From NCBI GenBank assembly GCA_049284695.1, contig JBAPYK010000175.1:1-64000 (forward strand): a DNA stretch of 64,000 nucleotides, given 5' to 3'. The notes under the pieces are model-generated. The model was not told where the DNA came from, did no database searches, and saw only the letters and a list, made by a program, of their open reading frames with translations. The stretch comes from Rhodoplanes sp049284695. GTDB taxonomy: Bacteria > Pseudomonadota > Alphaproteobacteria > Rhizobiales > Xanthobacteraceae. The translations under genes were made by a program, and so were the position numbers. Shown piece after piece: positions 44,538-52,123 of this stretch (the stretch's first letter is position 1; the number at the start of each line of letters is the position of its first letter).

Positions 44538-46169
44538 TCACTCCGGCATGGCCCGCTCGATCAGCCGGTCGACCTCCTCGCGCGCAATACCGCGCGCGCC
44601 GTAAAGTTCGCCCACGTCGCCGGCCAGGCGGGTGGAAGCGAAGGCTTCGGTAAAAGGCAAGGACGCCGCACGCATGGCTTCTGCCGCGGCGAGCAGCGCG
44701 AGGCGTTCGACCACCGCGCGGGCGACGAAATCGCAGCCGGGGTTCGCGAAGCTCTCCTCGACGAAACTTGCCGCCTCCTTCCCGCCCGGCAGATCGCCCA
44801 CCGCCTTCTTGATTTCGGCCACCACGGAAAGCGCCGCGTCGCGGTCCTGAGCGAGCATCCGCAATACGTCGAGGCAGAGGACGTTGCCCGAGCCCTCCCA
44901 GATCGTGTTGACGGGGGCTTCCCGATAGAGCCGGGGCATGACGCTCTCCTCGATGAAGCCGTTGCCGCCGACGCACTCCATCGCCTCCGCGACGAAAGCA
45001 GGGGCCTGCTTGCAGATCCAGTACTTCGCCACCGGTGTGAGCAGGCGCGCTCGCGCCCGCTCGCTGTCCTTTTTTCCTGACAGGTCGAACGAGCGGCAAA
45101 GTCGCAAGGCAAGCGCGAGCGCCGCCTCGACTTCCAGGGCGAGATCGGCCAGCACCGCCCGCATCAGGGGCTGATCGGACAAGCGCTTGCTGAAGACGTT
45201 ACGGTTGCGGGCGTGACAGAGCGCCTGCGCGAGCGCGCCACGCATGAGGCCGGCCGAGCCGACGGCGCAGTCGGCGCGGGTGAGCTGGACGCTGGCCATG
45301 ATGGTGGCGATCCCATCGCCCTCCCCGCCAATTCGCCAACCGAAGGCCTTGTCGAACTCCATCTCGGTCGAGGCATTCGAGCGGTTGCCCAGCTTGTCCT
45401 TAAGGCGCTGAAACTCCAACGCGTTCACTGTCCCGTCCGGCCGAAATCGGGGGACGAGGAAGGCGGTCGGACCGTCCTTGGCTTGCGCGAGCACGAGAAA
45501 AGCGTCGCTCATCGGCGCCGAGACGAACCATTTGTGCCCGGTCAGCTCATAGCCGTCGCTCGTCGGCTCGGCGCGGGTGATATTGGTGCGGACGTCGGTA
45601 CCGCCCTGCCGCTCGGTCATGGCGATGCCGAGCGTCATCCCGAACTTCTCCTCCCACGGCCGAAAGCTGGGATCGTAGTGGCGCGTCACTACTTTCTTGA
45701 GCATTTCAGCGGTGACGTCGGGTTGGCGAGCAAGCGCCGCAATGGCCGCGCGCGTCATCGTCACCGGGTTCAGGTGCCCGTTCTCGACCTGCGCCACCAT
45801 GTAGCAGCGCGCCCCGCGCGTGACCTCCGCCGGGGCATCCTCGCGCTCCCCCTCCGCCGTCCAGGTCGAAGCGTGGAGGTTGGCGCCAATGCTCTCCTTC
45901 AGGAAGTGATGGTAGGACGGATGGTACTCGACGGTGTCCCGGCGGAAGCCCTTGGCGTCGTAGGCATGGAGCTTGGGCGGGTTTTCGTTGGCGAGGCGCG
46001 CCTGCTCGATCATGTCGGCGGCGCCCCACCGGCGTCCAAAGGCGGCCAGCAGCAACGCCTCATCTTCCGCCCCGTTCGCCGCGACCACCTCCTTGAGCGG
46101 CTGGTCGCTCGCGAAGAGATCGACATCGACATAGGGCGGGGATTGATTGAACCCCTCTTGGCTAGCCAT
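44538..46169 (-). CDS. Acyl-CoA dehydrogenase, AidB-like
   Basis: 543 residues. The layout is that of the AidB/isovaleryl-CoA dehydrogenase group: a long N-terminal domain, then M-T-E-R-Q-G-G-T-D-V-R-T at the FAD region, H-K-W-F-V-S-A-P-M-S-D, then C-V-G-G-N-G-F-I-E-E and P-R-L-Y-R-E-A-P-V-N-T-I-W-E-G-S-G-N. The last motif carries the residues usual for catalysis and FAD binding. The N-terminal NQSPPYVDVDLFASD matches AidB homologues. The start has GGAAGG nine to ten bases upstream. It oxidises an acyl-CoA or acts in the alkylation response; the two cannot be separated from sequence. Confidence 0.9.
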   Translation of the reverse strand: MASQEGFNQSPPYVDVDLFASDQPLKEVVAANGAEDEALLLAAFGRRWGAADMIEQARLANENPPKLHAYDAKGFRRDTVEYHPSYHHFLKESIGANLHASTWTAEGEREDAPAEVTRGARCYMVAQVENGHLNPVTMTRAAIAALARQPDVTAEMLKKVVTRHYDPSFRPWEEKFGMTLGIAMTERQGGTDVRTNITRAEPTSDGYELTGHKWFVSAPMSDAFLVLAQAKDGPTAFLVPRFRPDGTVNALEFQRLKDKLGNRSNASTEMEFDKAFGWRIGGEGDGIATIMASVQLTRADCAVGSAGLMRGALAQALCHARNRNVFSKRLSDQPLMRAVLADLALEVEAALALALRLCRSFDLSGKKDSERARARLLTPVAKYWICKQAPAFVAEAMECVGGNGFIEESVMPRLYREAPVNTIWEGSGNVLCLDVLRMLAQDRDAALSVVAEIKKAVGDLPGGKEAASFVEESFANPGCDFVARAVVERLALLAAAEAMRAASLPFTEAFASTRLAGDVGELYGARGIAREEVDRLIERAMPE

Positions 46170-46301
46170 CGTCGGTTCCTTCCACGGCGCTGGGCGAGCG
46201 CTTAGGCTCGCTTAGCGGGGCCGCCGTTTGGGGACAAGTGATTAAACGTGACAGGACCGCGCTTGCCCACGCTCTCGAGAGCGCATATACGTCGGGCTTT
46301 A

Positions 46302-47255
46302 ATGAATGTCGCGCCCAAACCTTCGTTCGTTCTCCACCAGCGGCACCTGTTGGGGATCGATGGGCTTTCTCGCGAGGAGATTATCGGACTTCTCGACCTC
46401 GCGGAGGAGTTTGTCCATCTCAACCGGCAAATCGAGAAGAAGCGGGCGTCGCTGCGCGGCCGCACCCAGATCAACCTGTTTTTCGAGGTCTCGACCCGCA
46501 CCCAGTCCTCCTTCGAGCTTGCCGGCAAGCGGCTCGGGGCGGACGTCATGAACATGGCGGTCGGCTCCTCCTCCATGCGCAAAGGGGAGACGCTGGTCGA
46601 CACCGCGATCACCCTCAACGCCATGCGGCCCGATATTCTGGTGGTGCGCCATCATGCCTCGGGCGCGGTCGCCCTGCTCTCGCGCAAGGTGGATTGCTGC
46701 GTGATCAATGCGGGCGACGGCGCGCATGAGCATCCGACCCAGGCGCTGCTCGATGCCCTCACTATCCGCCGCAACAAGGGCCGGATCGAGCAGCTTACCG
46801 TCGCGATCTGCGGCGACGTCGCCCATTCGCGGGTGGCGCGATCGAACATCATCTTGCTGAACGCCCTCGACGCCCGGGTGCGGGTGATCGCCCCCTCGAC
46901 CCTGCTGCCGCCAGGCGTCGAGCGGCTCGGGGTCGAGGTTTTTCGCGACATGCGCGAGGGCCTGCGCGACGCCGACATCGTCATGATGCTGCGCCTGCAG
47001 CGCGAGCGCATGAACGGCTCATTCGTGCCGTCGTCGCAGGAATATTTCGCCTATTTCGGCCTCGACGAGAAGAAGCTCGGCTACGCCAAGCCGGATGCGC
47101 TGGTGATGCACCCCGGCCCGATGAACCGCGGGGTGGAGATCAATTCCACGGTCGCCGACGGGCCGCGCTCGCTCATCCGCGAGCAGGTGGAGATGGGGGT
47201 GGCCGTGCGCATGGCCGTGCTCGAGGCGCTCTCGCGCAACCTGCCCAATGCCTGA
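46302..47255 (+). CDS. pyrB: Aspartate carbamoyltransferase catalytic subunit
   Basis: 317 residues from the ATG at 46302; a GTG at 46248 would add 18 residues absent from typical homologues. The carbamoyl-phosphate motif STRTQ (64-68), the HPTQALLD loop, R-L-Q-R-E-R-M and V-M-H-P-G-P-M-N-R-G are all intact. It catalyses the second step of pyrimidine synthesis. pyrC follows 46 bp downstream, as expected for an ATCase that forms a complex with its dihydroorotase-like partner. Confidence 0.96.
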   Translation: MNVAPKPSFVLHQRHLLGIDGLSREEIIGLLDLAEEFVHLNRQIEKKRASLRGRTQINLFFEVSTRTQSSFELAGKRLGADVMNMAVGSSSMRKGETLVDTAITLNAMRPDILVVRHHASGAVALLSRKVDCCVINAGDGAHEHPTQALLDALTIRRNKGRIEQLTVAICGDVAHSRVARSNIILLNALDARVRVIAPSTLLPPGVERLGVEVFRDMREGLRDADIVMMLRLQRERMNGSFVPSSQEYFAYFGLDEKKLGYAKPDALVMHPGPMNRGVEINSTVADGPRSLIREQVEMGVAVRMAVLEALSRNLPNA

Positions 47256-47301
47256 GCGATGATATTGGCGCGCACCCCGTGGCGTAACCAGGTGTAAGTC
47301 G

Positions 47302-48603
47302 ATGCTCTCCGACCGGCGACCGATCCTGCTCACCAATGCGCGCATCCTCGACCCCGCCCGCGATCTCGATCTCGCCGGCGATCTCCTGATGGCCGACGGC
47401 GTGATCCGCGAGGTCAAGCGCGGCATCGGCGCGGCGGGTGTGCCGGAAGGAACGGAGGTGATCGACTGCCGCGGCAAGGTGGTCGCCCCCGGGCTGACCG
47501 ACATGCGGGCCTTCATCGGCGAGCCGGGGGCCGAGTACCGCGAGACGCTCGCCTCCGCGAGTCACGCGGCGGCGGCGGGCGGCGTCACCACTATCATCTG
47601 TCAGCCCGAGACCGACCCGCCCATCGACGACCCGGCCATGGTCGACTTTGTGCAGCGGCGCGCCCGCGACACCGCGATCGTTCGCGTGCATCCGATGGCG
47701 GCGTTGACCAAAGCCCTGCAGGGCGAGGAGATGACCGAAATCGGCCTGCTCAAGGCCGCGGGCGCCGTCGCCTTCACCGACGGGGCGAAGAGCGTCACCA
47801 ATGCGCGAGTGATGCGCCGCGCGCTCACCTACGCGCGCGACTTCGACGCACTGGTCGCTCACCATACCGAGGACCCCGACCTCGTCGGCGAAGGCGTGAT
47901 GAACGAAGGCGAATTCGCCGCCCGGCTCGGACTCATCGGCGTGCCGAAGGCGGCGGAGACGATCATGCTCGAACGCGACTTGCGGCTGGTTGCGCTCTCG
48001 CAGGCGCGCTATCACGCCGCGTCGCTGACCTGCGCGGAATCGCTCGACGTGCTCCTGCGCGGCAAGGAGTCGGGCCTCGACGTCACCGCGGCCGCCTCGA
48101 TCAACCATCTCGCGCTCAACGAGATGGATGTCGGCGCCTACCGCACCTTCTGCAAAGTCTCTCCGCCGCTGCGGTCGGAGGCCGACCGCACGGCGCTGGT
48201 CGAGGCGCTCGCCTCCGGCCTGATCGACGTGGTGATGTCCGATCACAATCCGCAGGACGTGGAGACCAAGCGCCTGCCCTTCGCCGAGGCCGAGCCGGGG
48301 GCGATCGGCATCGAGACCATGCTGACGGCGGCGCTGCGGCTCGTGCATTCCGGCGACATCAAGCTGATGACCCTGCTCAAGGCGATGGCGAGCCGGCCAG
48401 CGGAAATTCTGGGCCTGCCGGGCGGCAATCTGCGGCCCGGCAGCCCCGCCGACGTGATCGTCATCGATCTCGACGTGCCGTGGGTGCTCGACCGCGCGGA
48501 GCTGAAATCGAAGTGCAAGAACTCGCCCTTCGACGAAGCGCGCCTGCAAGGCCGCGTCCTGCGCACCATCGTCGCCGGCCGCACGGTGTATGAGTTCGTG
48601 TGA
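47302..48603 (+). CDS. pyrC: Dihydroorotase-like protein, first metal motif lost
   Basis: 433 residues with the amidohydrolase barrel pattern: V-A-P-G-L-T-D, G-G-V-T-T-I-I-C-Q-P, VAHHTEDP and V-M-S-D-H-N-P. The normal HxH pair after PGxxD is missing: it reads DMRAFIGEPG. Such copies occur next to pyrB in other Proteobacteria, where they stabilise ATCase without catalysis. I therefore expect a structural partner and an active dihydroorotase elsewhere in the genome. In relatives plsY usually follows; here a decayed toxin-antitoxin pair and repeats follow, which marks a break in gene order. Confidence 0.9.
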   Translation: MLSDRRPILLTNARILDPARDLDLAGDLLMADGVIREVKRGIGAAGVPEGTEVIDCRGKVVAPGLTDMRAFIGEPGAEYRETLASASHAAAAGGVTTIICQPETDPPIDDPAMVDFVQRRARDTAIVRVHPMAALTKALQGEEMTEIGLLKAAGAVAFTDGAKSVTNARVMRRALTYARDFDALVAHHTEDPDLVGEGVMNEGEFAARLGLIGVPKAAETIMLERDLRLVALSQARYHAASLTCAESLDVLLRGKESGLDVTAAASINHLALNEMDVGAYRTFCKVSPPLRSEADRTALVEALASGLIDVVMSDHNPQDVETKRLPFAEAEPGAIGIETMLTAALRLVHSGDIKLMTLLKAMASRPAEILGLPGGNLRPGSPADVIVIDLDVPWVLDRAELKSKCKNSPFDEARLQGRVLRTIVAGRTVYEFV

Positions 48604-48692
48604 GAGTTGGTGCTGTTGTCACGCCGAGCAGGAAAATAATAATTGTTTGGTTATGATGCGAGTTCAGCGCAGAACGGTGCTAATCTAACGAT

Positions 48693-48932
48693 ATGGAAAA
48701 CACCAAGACTTTGGAAGCTCTGATGGAACGCGCCGCTTCTTGGCCGGAAGAGGCGCAGGCGGAACTCATGCGCTTCATGATCGACACCGAAGCGAGGCAT
48801 TTCGGCGTCTATCGGCTGAATGACGAGGAACGCGCCGCAATTCGGCAAGGCCTCGACGACGCCTATGCGGGTCGATTCGCGACCGACGAACAGGTCGCCG
48901 AGTTGTTCAGCCGCCTCCGTCGAACGGCATGA
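48693..48932 (+). CDS. Antitoxin of a ParE/RelE-type module
   Basis: 79 residues. It has acidic helices (PEEAQAELMRFMIDTEA, then LNDEERAAIRQGLDDAYAGRFATDEQVAELFSR) of the CopG/ParD-like or addiction-module antitoxin class. The C-terminal part with F-A-T-D-E-Q-V-A-E-L-F is typical for the segment that wraps the toxin. It overlaps the toxin start (ATGA at 48929-48932). The toxin frame is broken, so the antitoxin is probably orphan. Confidence 0.8.
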   Translation: MENTKTLEALMERAASWPEEAQAELMRFMIDTEARHFGVYRLNDEERAAIRQGLDDAYAGRFATDEQVAELFSRLRRTA

Positions 48933-49243
48933 AGGTTCGCTAAACCGCGACGGCGGCGGCCGACCTTGACGACATTCTATCCTACCTGAACAGACGTAAT
49001 CCGCAGGCGGCCGCAGATGTTGTCGTCGCGGTCGAAGCCACAGTTTCCAGAATCGCGGAGTTTCCCAAATCGGCTCAAGCGACCGACGAGCCCGGAGTGC
49101 GAATGGCGCCCGCCGGCCGCTTCCCATACTTGATCTTCTACACAGTTGGGGAGGACGAAATACGGATCATTCGCGTCCTCCACGGTGCGAGACTGCGCGC
49201 CGCAAGCGCGGTGGCCCGAAGGCTAAGGGTGGGGCTGGAGTGA
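48929..49243 (+). pseudogene. ParE/RelE toxin with nonsense codon at position 5
   Basis: The frame starts ATG-AAG-GTT-CGC and then meets TAA at 48941-48943. After that it stays open for 99 more codons. Its translation is that of a ParE toxin: A-A-A-D-L-D-D-I-L-S-Y-L, N-P-Q-A-A-A, R-M-A-P-A-G-R-F-P-Y-L-I-F-Y and I-R-I-I-R-V-L-H-G-A-R. Codon 5 is normally Trp or Tyr here (TAC/TAT to TAA is one change). The ATG overlaps the antitoxin stop, as in intact operons. Confidence 0.85.
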
Positions 49244-49258
49244 CGCCAACTGTTCGAC

Positions 49259-49342
49259 TCGTCATGCTCCGCGAAGGCGGAGCATCCAGTAACCCCCAGC
49301 GGCGGTGATTACTGGATCGTCCGCTTCCGCGGACGATGACGA
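49259..49342. repeat. Palindromic repeat, GGCGGAGCATCCAGTAA type
   Basis: Two hairpins in mirror order: GCTCCGCGAAGGCGGAGC and GTCCGCTTCCGCGGAC, each with ACTGGAT-like and GTCATG/GATGAC arms. Elements of this shape are frequent in Bradyrhizobium-like genomes (general knowledge). It lies just after the toxin pseudogene. Confidence 0.7.
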
Positions 49343-49354
49343 GAATGGGCGGCC

Positions 49355-49440
49355 GTAGCCCGCATGAGCGCAGCGACATGCGGGGAAAAGCATCGAGAGA
49401 GAGAGACGCCCCGGATTTCGCTGCGCTGCATCCGGGCTAC
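49355..49440. repeat. GTAGCCCG...CATCCGGGCTAC palindromic repeat, copy A
   Basis: About 86 bp whose ends GTAGCCCGCATGAGC and the inverse of it (TGCATCCGGGCTAC) can pair. Copies B (49707-49792) and C (50025-50102) share the same end sequences, with different centres. Confidence 0.75.
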
Positions 49441-49466
49441 GGTGGCTTTGGCCTGCCTTCGTGGAC

Positions 49467-49676
49467 TCAGTAGCCGAATTCCCAAGCAGGCCAGGATTGC
49501 CCATTTTCCGAGGCGGCAACGGCCTTGCGCAGATAGTTGCGATCGCCTTCGACAAAGGTCGGCCGGTTCACGGGAGTCTCATCGAGGACGACAACCTTGG
49601 TTACAACATCATCCTCCACTTCGACCTGAACCGGCGCCATGAACTGATAAACGACTTTGCGTGTCGTCGTGGTCAT
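49467..49676 (-). CDS. Small hypothetical protein
   Basis: 69 residues, ATG at 49674-49676. A compact, protein-like sequence: M-T-T-T-T-R-K-V-V-Y-Q-F, then alternating Val strands (PVQVEVEDDVVTKVVVLDE), a polar loop and a final S-W-P-A-W-E-F-G-Y. No family is recognised. It stands between two palindromic repeats, and its composition is unlike theirs. It may be a real small cytoplasmic protein. A weak GAGAG lies upstream of the start. Confidence 0.5.
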   Translation of the reverse strand: MTTTTRKVVYQFMAPVQVEVEDDVVTKVVVLDETPVNRPTFVEGDRNYLRKAVAASENGQSWPAWEFGY

Positions 49677-49706
49677 CGTGAGTTCTCTCTCTGCGGTAGC
49701 ATAGCC

Positions 49707-49792
49707 ATAGCCCGCATGGGCGAAGCTAAGCTACACGCCGGAAATAATGCCGAAGACAGGCCCCCGGATTTCTCTGCACTCATCCGGGCTAC
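49707..49792. repeat. GTAGCCCG palindromic repeat, copy B
   Basis: The same ends as copy A (ATAGCCCGCATGGGC and CATCCGGGCTACG), with a diverged centre. Confidence 0.7.
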
Positions 49793-49812
49793 GCTTGCTG
49801 CGGAGTGCGTAA

Positions 49813-50014
49813 TCCTCCCCCGTGAAACGGGGGAGGGGACCATGCGCAGCATGGTGGAGGGGGCGCACTCGCCGCCCTACGCTGACCAACACCCTGCCAC
49901 GACGCTCCCTTGGATCACGCCATCGTTTCGAGCCTGGGCAGGATTTGCGGCAGCGTCCTTTTGCCCCCTCCTCCGCCCTACGCGCGGTCCCCCTCCCCCG
50001 CCGGGCGGGGGAGG
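49813..50014. repeat. Inverted repeat with CTCCCCCG/CGGGGGAG hairpins
   Basis: Hairpin CTCCCCCG-TGAAA-CGGGGGAG at about 49815-49835 and a second CTCCCCCGCC-GGGCGGGGGAG at about 49992-50013 border a region with mirrored segments (CCATGCGCAGCATGG). It looks like an intergenic mosaic element. Confidence 0.65.
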
Positions 50015-50024
50015 ATGGTGCAAG

Positions 50025-50102
50025 CAGCCCGCATGAGCGAGGCGACATGCGCGTTACATCATCGACAGAGGTCCCGGATTTCGCTGCGCTCATCCGGGCT
50101 GC
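50025..50102. repeat. GTAGCCCG palindromic repeat, copy C
   Basis: CAGCCCGCATGAGCGA at the left end and CATCCGGGCTGCG at the right end. It directly adjoins the yfdX remnant, so insertion of this element may have removed the 5' part of that gene. Confidence 0.7.
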
Positions 50103-50120
50103 GCTTGCTGTTCTCAACTT

Positions 50121-50264
50121 CAGCGCAAGCACCTCGATCAGGCCACCCAGTTCATGGATGGCCACAAGTATTACGAGGCCAACCTCGCGCTCAAGGCGAT
50201 CGGCGACAGCATCACGGTGGATTCTGTGCTCATCAACGAGCCGGTGACAAAGACAAAATCATAA
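50121..50264 (+). pseudogene. 3' remnant of a yfdX-family gene
   Basis: 47 codons ending in TAA at 50262-50264. The peptide starts Q-R-K-H-L-D-Q-A and contains K-Y-Y-E-A-N-L-A-L-K-A-I-G-D-S-I-T-V-D-S, the conserved end of YfdX proteins. No start codon or N-terminal part is present; a repeat lies immediately upstream. A good terminator follows. Confidence 0.7.
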
Positions 50265-50309
50265 ACTTATAACTTCAAGAGCCACACCGGCCATAGTCCA
50301 CCGTGCAAA

Positions 50310-50333
50310 AGGGCGGCGTCAGCCGCCCTCTTT
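50310..50333 (+). terminator. Rho-independent terminator after yfdX remnant
   Basis: AGGGCGGC-GTCA-GCCGCCCT, a perfect 8 bp stem with a 4-base loop, followed by CTTTG. Confidence 0.8.
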
Positions 50334-50554
50334 GTCGTTGATCCCCGGATTCATGAACTGAGCGACCGTAAGCCCGCACCATTGAAGCGACCTTCTGAAG
50401 GGCCGCGGCCAGAGTTGCGGCCCGATGTCGCTCTGGTCTATCCGGACGACTCCCGTCATCAAATAAAATTGATGTTGCCGGTCGTATACAATTATAGATT
50501 AGGTCCTACCCTCGTTCCCATAATCGCCCAAAAGTGCAGCGTCGGGGACGAATT

Positions 50555-52006
50555 ATGTCGGGAAACACTCGTCACGGGATGTCGGCCATCGACGTTTTGA
50601 TGGCCCTTGATTCCAGAATCGCCAATCCGTTCTTTGCTCGCTTGTTGCCGGCAAATCCAATCACTGAAATTTCGCGCCAGGAAGCCCTCAATCGGCTCTC
50701 GCCGATCATTCACGCACTTGCTGATCCGAACGATCCGACGAACGGCGACGTGCCTGCCGGATACACATTCTTCGGTCAGTTCATCGACCACGACATCACG
50801 CTCGACGTTTCAAGCGAGCTAGGGCGCGTCATCAATCCGGACACGATACGCAATATCAGGACTCCGGCGCTCGACCTCGACTGCGTCTATGGCTCCGGAC
50901 CTGATGGTTCGCCCCACATCTATTTGCCGTCGAAGAAAGGCTTTCTGCTTTTCGGGACGAAGGACAATGAGTACGACCTTTCACGCAACTGTAAGGACGT
51001 CGCGCTTATCGGCGATCCCCGCAACGACGAGAACGGCATCGTATCGCAGATCCACGGCTACATGATTCAGTTTGCCAACCTCGTTCTTCAGCACGTGTCC
51101 TCACAGGGGGTGGCCGGCGTGCCGAATGCCGAGTCACTGAAATTGATGAGCGATAATCCGTTTGAAGTGGCGCGCGGCTTGGTCCGGTGGCATTACCAAT
51201 ACGTCGTGCTGCACGATTTTCTGCCGCGCTTTGTCGACCCCGCCGTGTTCAAGAGCGTGATGGAAGCGTTCAGAAACCGCCGGCTGCCCAGGCCGTTCAC
51301 GACAAATTCTCCGATCATGCCGATTGAGTTCGCCGGTGCCGCCTATCGCTTCGGCCATGCGACTATTCAAAGCAAATACGCGATGAACGGCAGCACTACA
51401 CTCGAACTGTTTGGACCAAAAGGCATTCCCGCTTTTGGCAAGAAAGACCCCGCCCAGAATATCGATCTCGAACTCTTCTTCGACATTCCGGGCAGCGCCA
51501 AGAAGTTTCAGCCGGCGCGGCGGATTGGATTGAAGATTGCAAAACAGCTGTTCGATCTTCCCTTCGTCGGTTCCGGCGACACGGTCCTGGACGACCTCAC
51601 GATCAAGGAACGTGATAACAAGAGCCTGGCCCACCGCAACATCTATCGCGATCGCTTTACGCTGCTCCTGCCGTCTGGTCAGCAGGTTGCGCGGGCCATG
51701 GGCAAGTCGCCGCTCGAGCCCAATAAGGCCTTTAAGGATGCGAGGATCGATAAAGTGCCGCTCTGGTATTACATCCTCCAGGAGGGCGAAGCGCACAATG
51801 GCAAGCTCGGTTGGGTCGGCGGAACCATTGTTGCGGCCGTGCTTATTCGGTTGTTGGTCGAAGACCGGGTGTCGGTGTGGCATCACCCCGAATGGAAGCC
51901 CGTTTTCGGCGCCGATGCGAAGCCTTATACGCTCGGCCACCTGTTGAAGTGGACGCGCGAGAACCGCGGGAAGATCGATTTTTGGGGCGATCTGAAGTGT
52001 CCATGA
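50555..52006 (+). CDS. Animal-type haem peroxidase (An_peroxidase)
   Basis: 483 residues from the ATG at 50555, with GGGGA eight to nine bases upstream; an in-frame GTG at 50534 would add seven residues. The distal motif GQFIDHD carries His79, and YRFGHATI (about 265) has the proximal His. DLELFF and a C-terminal part with R-N-R-G-K-I-D-F-W-G-D complete the domain. It resembles bacterial peroxinectin-like enzymes that use H2O2 to oxidise halides or phenols. No signal peptide is seen, although some relatives are secreted by type I systems. It sits right after the repeat-rich decayed region, so acquisition by transfer is possible. Confidence 0.88.
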   Translation: MSGNTRHGMSAIDVLMALDSRIANPFFARLLPANPITEISRQEALNRLSPIIHALADPNDPTNGDVPAGYTFFGQFIDHDITLDVSSELGRVINPDTIRNIRTPALDLDCVYGSGPDGSPHIYLPSKKGFLLFGTKDNEYDLSRNCKDVALIGDPRNDENGIVSQIHGYMIQFANLVLQHVSSQGVAGVPNAESLKLMSDNPFEVARGLVRWHYQYVVLHDFLPRFVDPAVFKSVMEAFRNRRLPRPFTTNSPIMPIEFAGAAYRFGHATIQSKYAMNGSTTLELFGPKGIPAFGKKDPAQNIDLELFFDIPGSAKKFQPARRIGLKIAKQLFDLPFVGSGDTVLDDLTIKERDNKSLAHRNIYRDRFTLLLPSGQQVARAMGKSPLEPNKAFKDARIDKVPLWYYILQEGEAHNGKLGWVGGTIVAAVLIRLLVEDRVSVWHHPEWKPVFGADAKPYTLGHLLKWTRENRGKIDFWGDLKCP

Positions 52007-52123
52007 TGCGGCCCTCAGGTCGGCCGCATGCAGCCTAACAGGCTATTGAAAAACCCGCTCGTGCTGAAGGTGCGGTTGTGATTCGCTTCGGCCTTCTTCA
52101 CCTTATCCGGAGCTTCTGTCTCC

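Noticed and set aside
52028..52050. ACAGGCTATTGAAAAAC, similar to sequence often seen near insertion-sequence ends
   Set aside because: No transposase, inverted partner or target duplication nearby.
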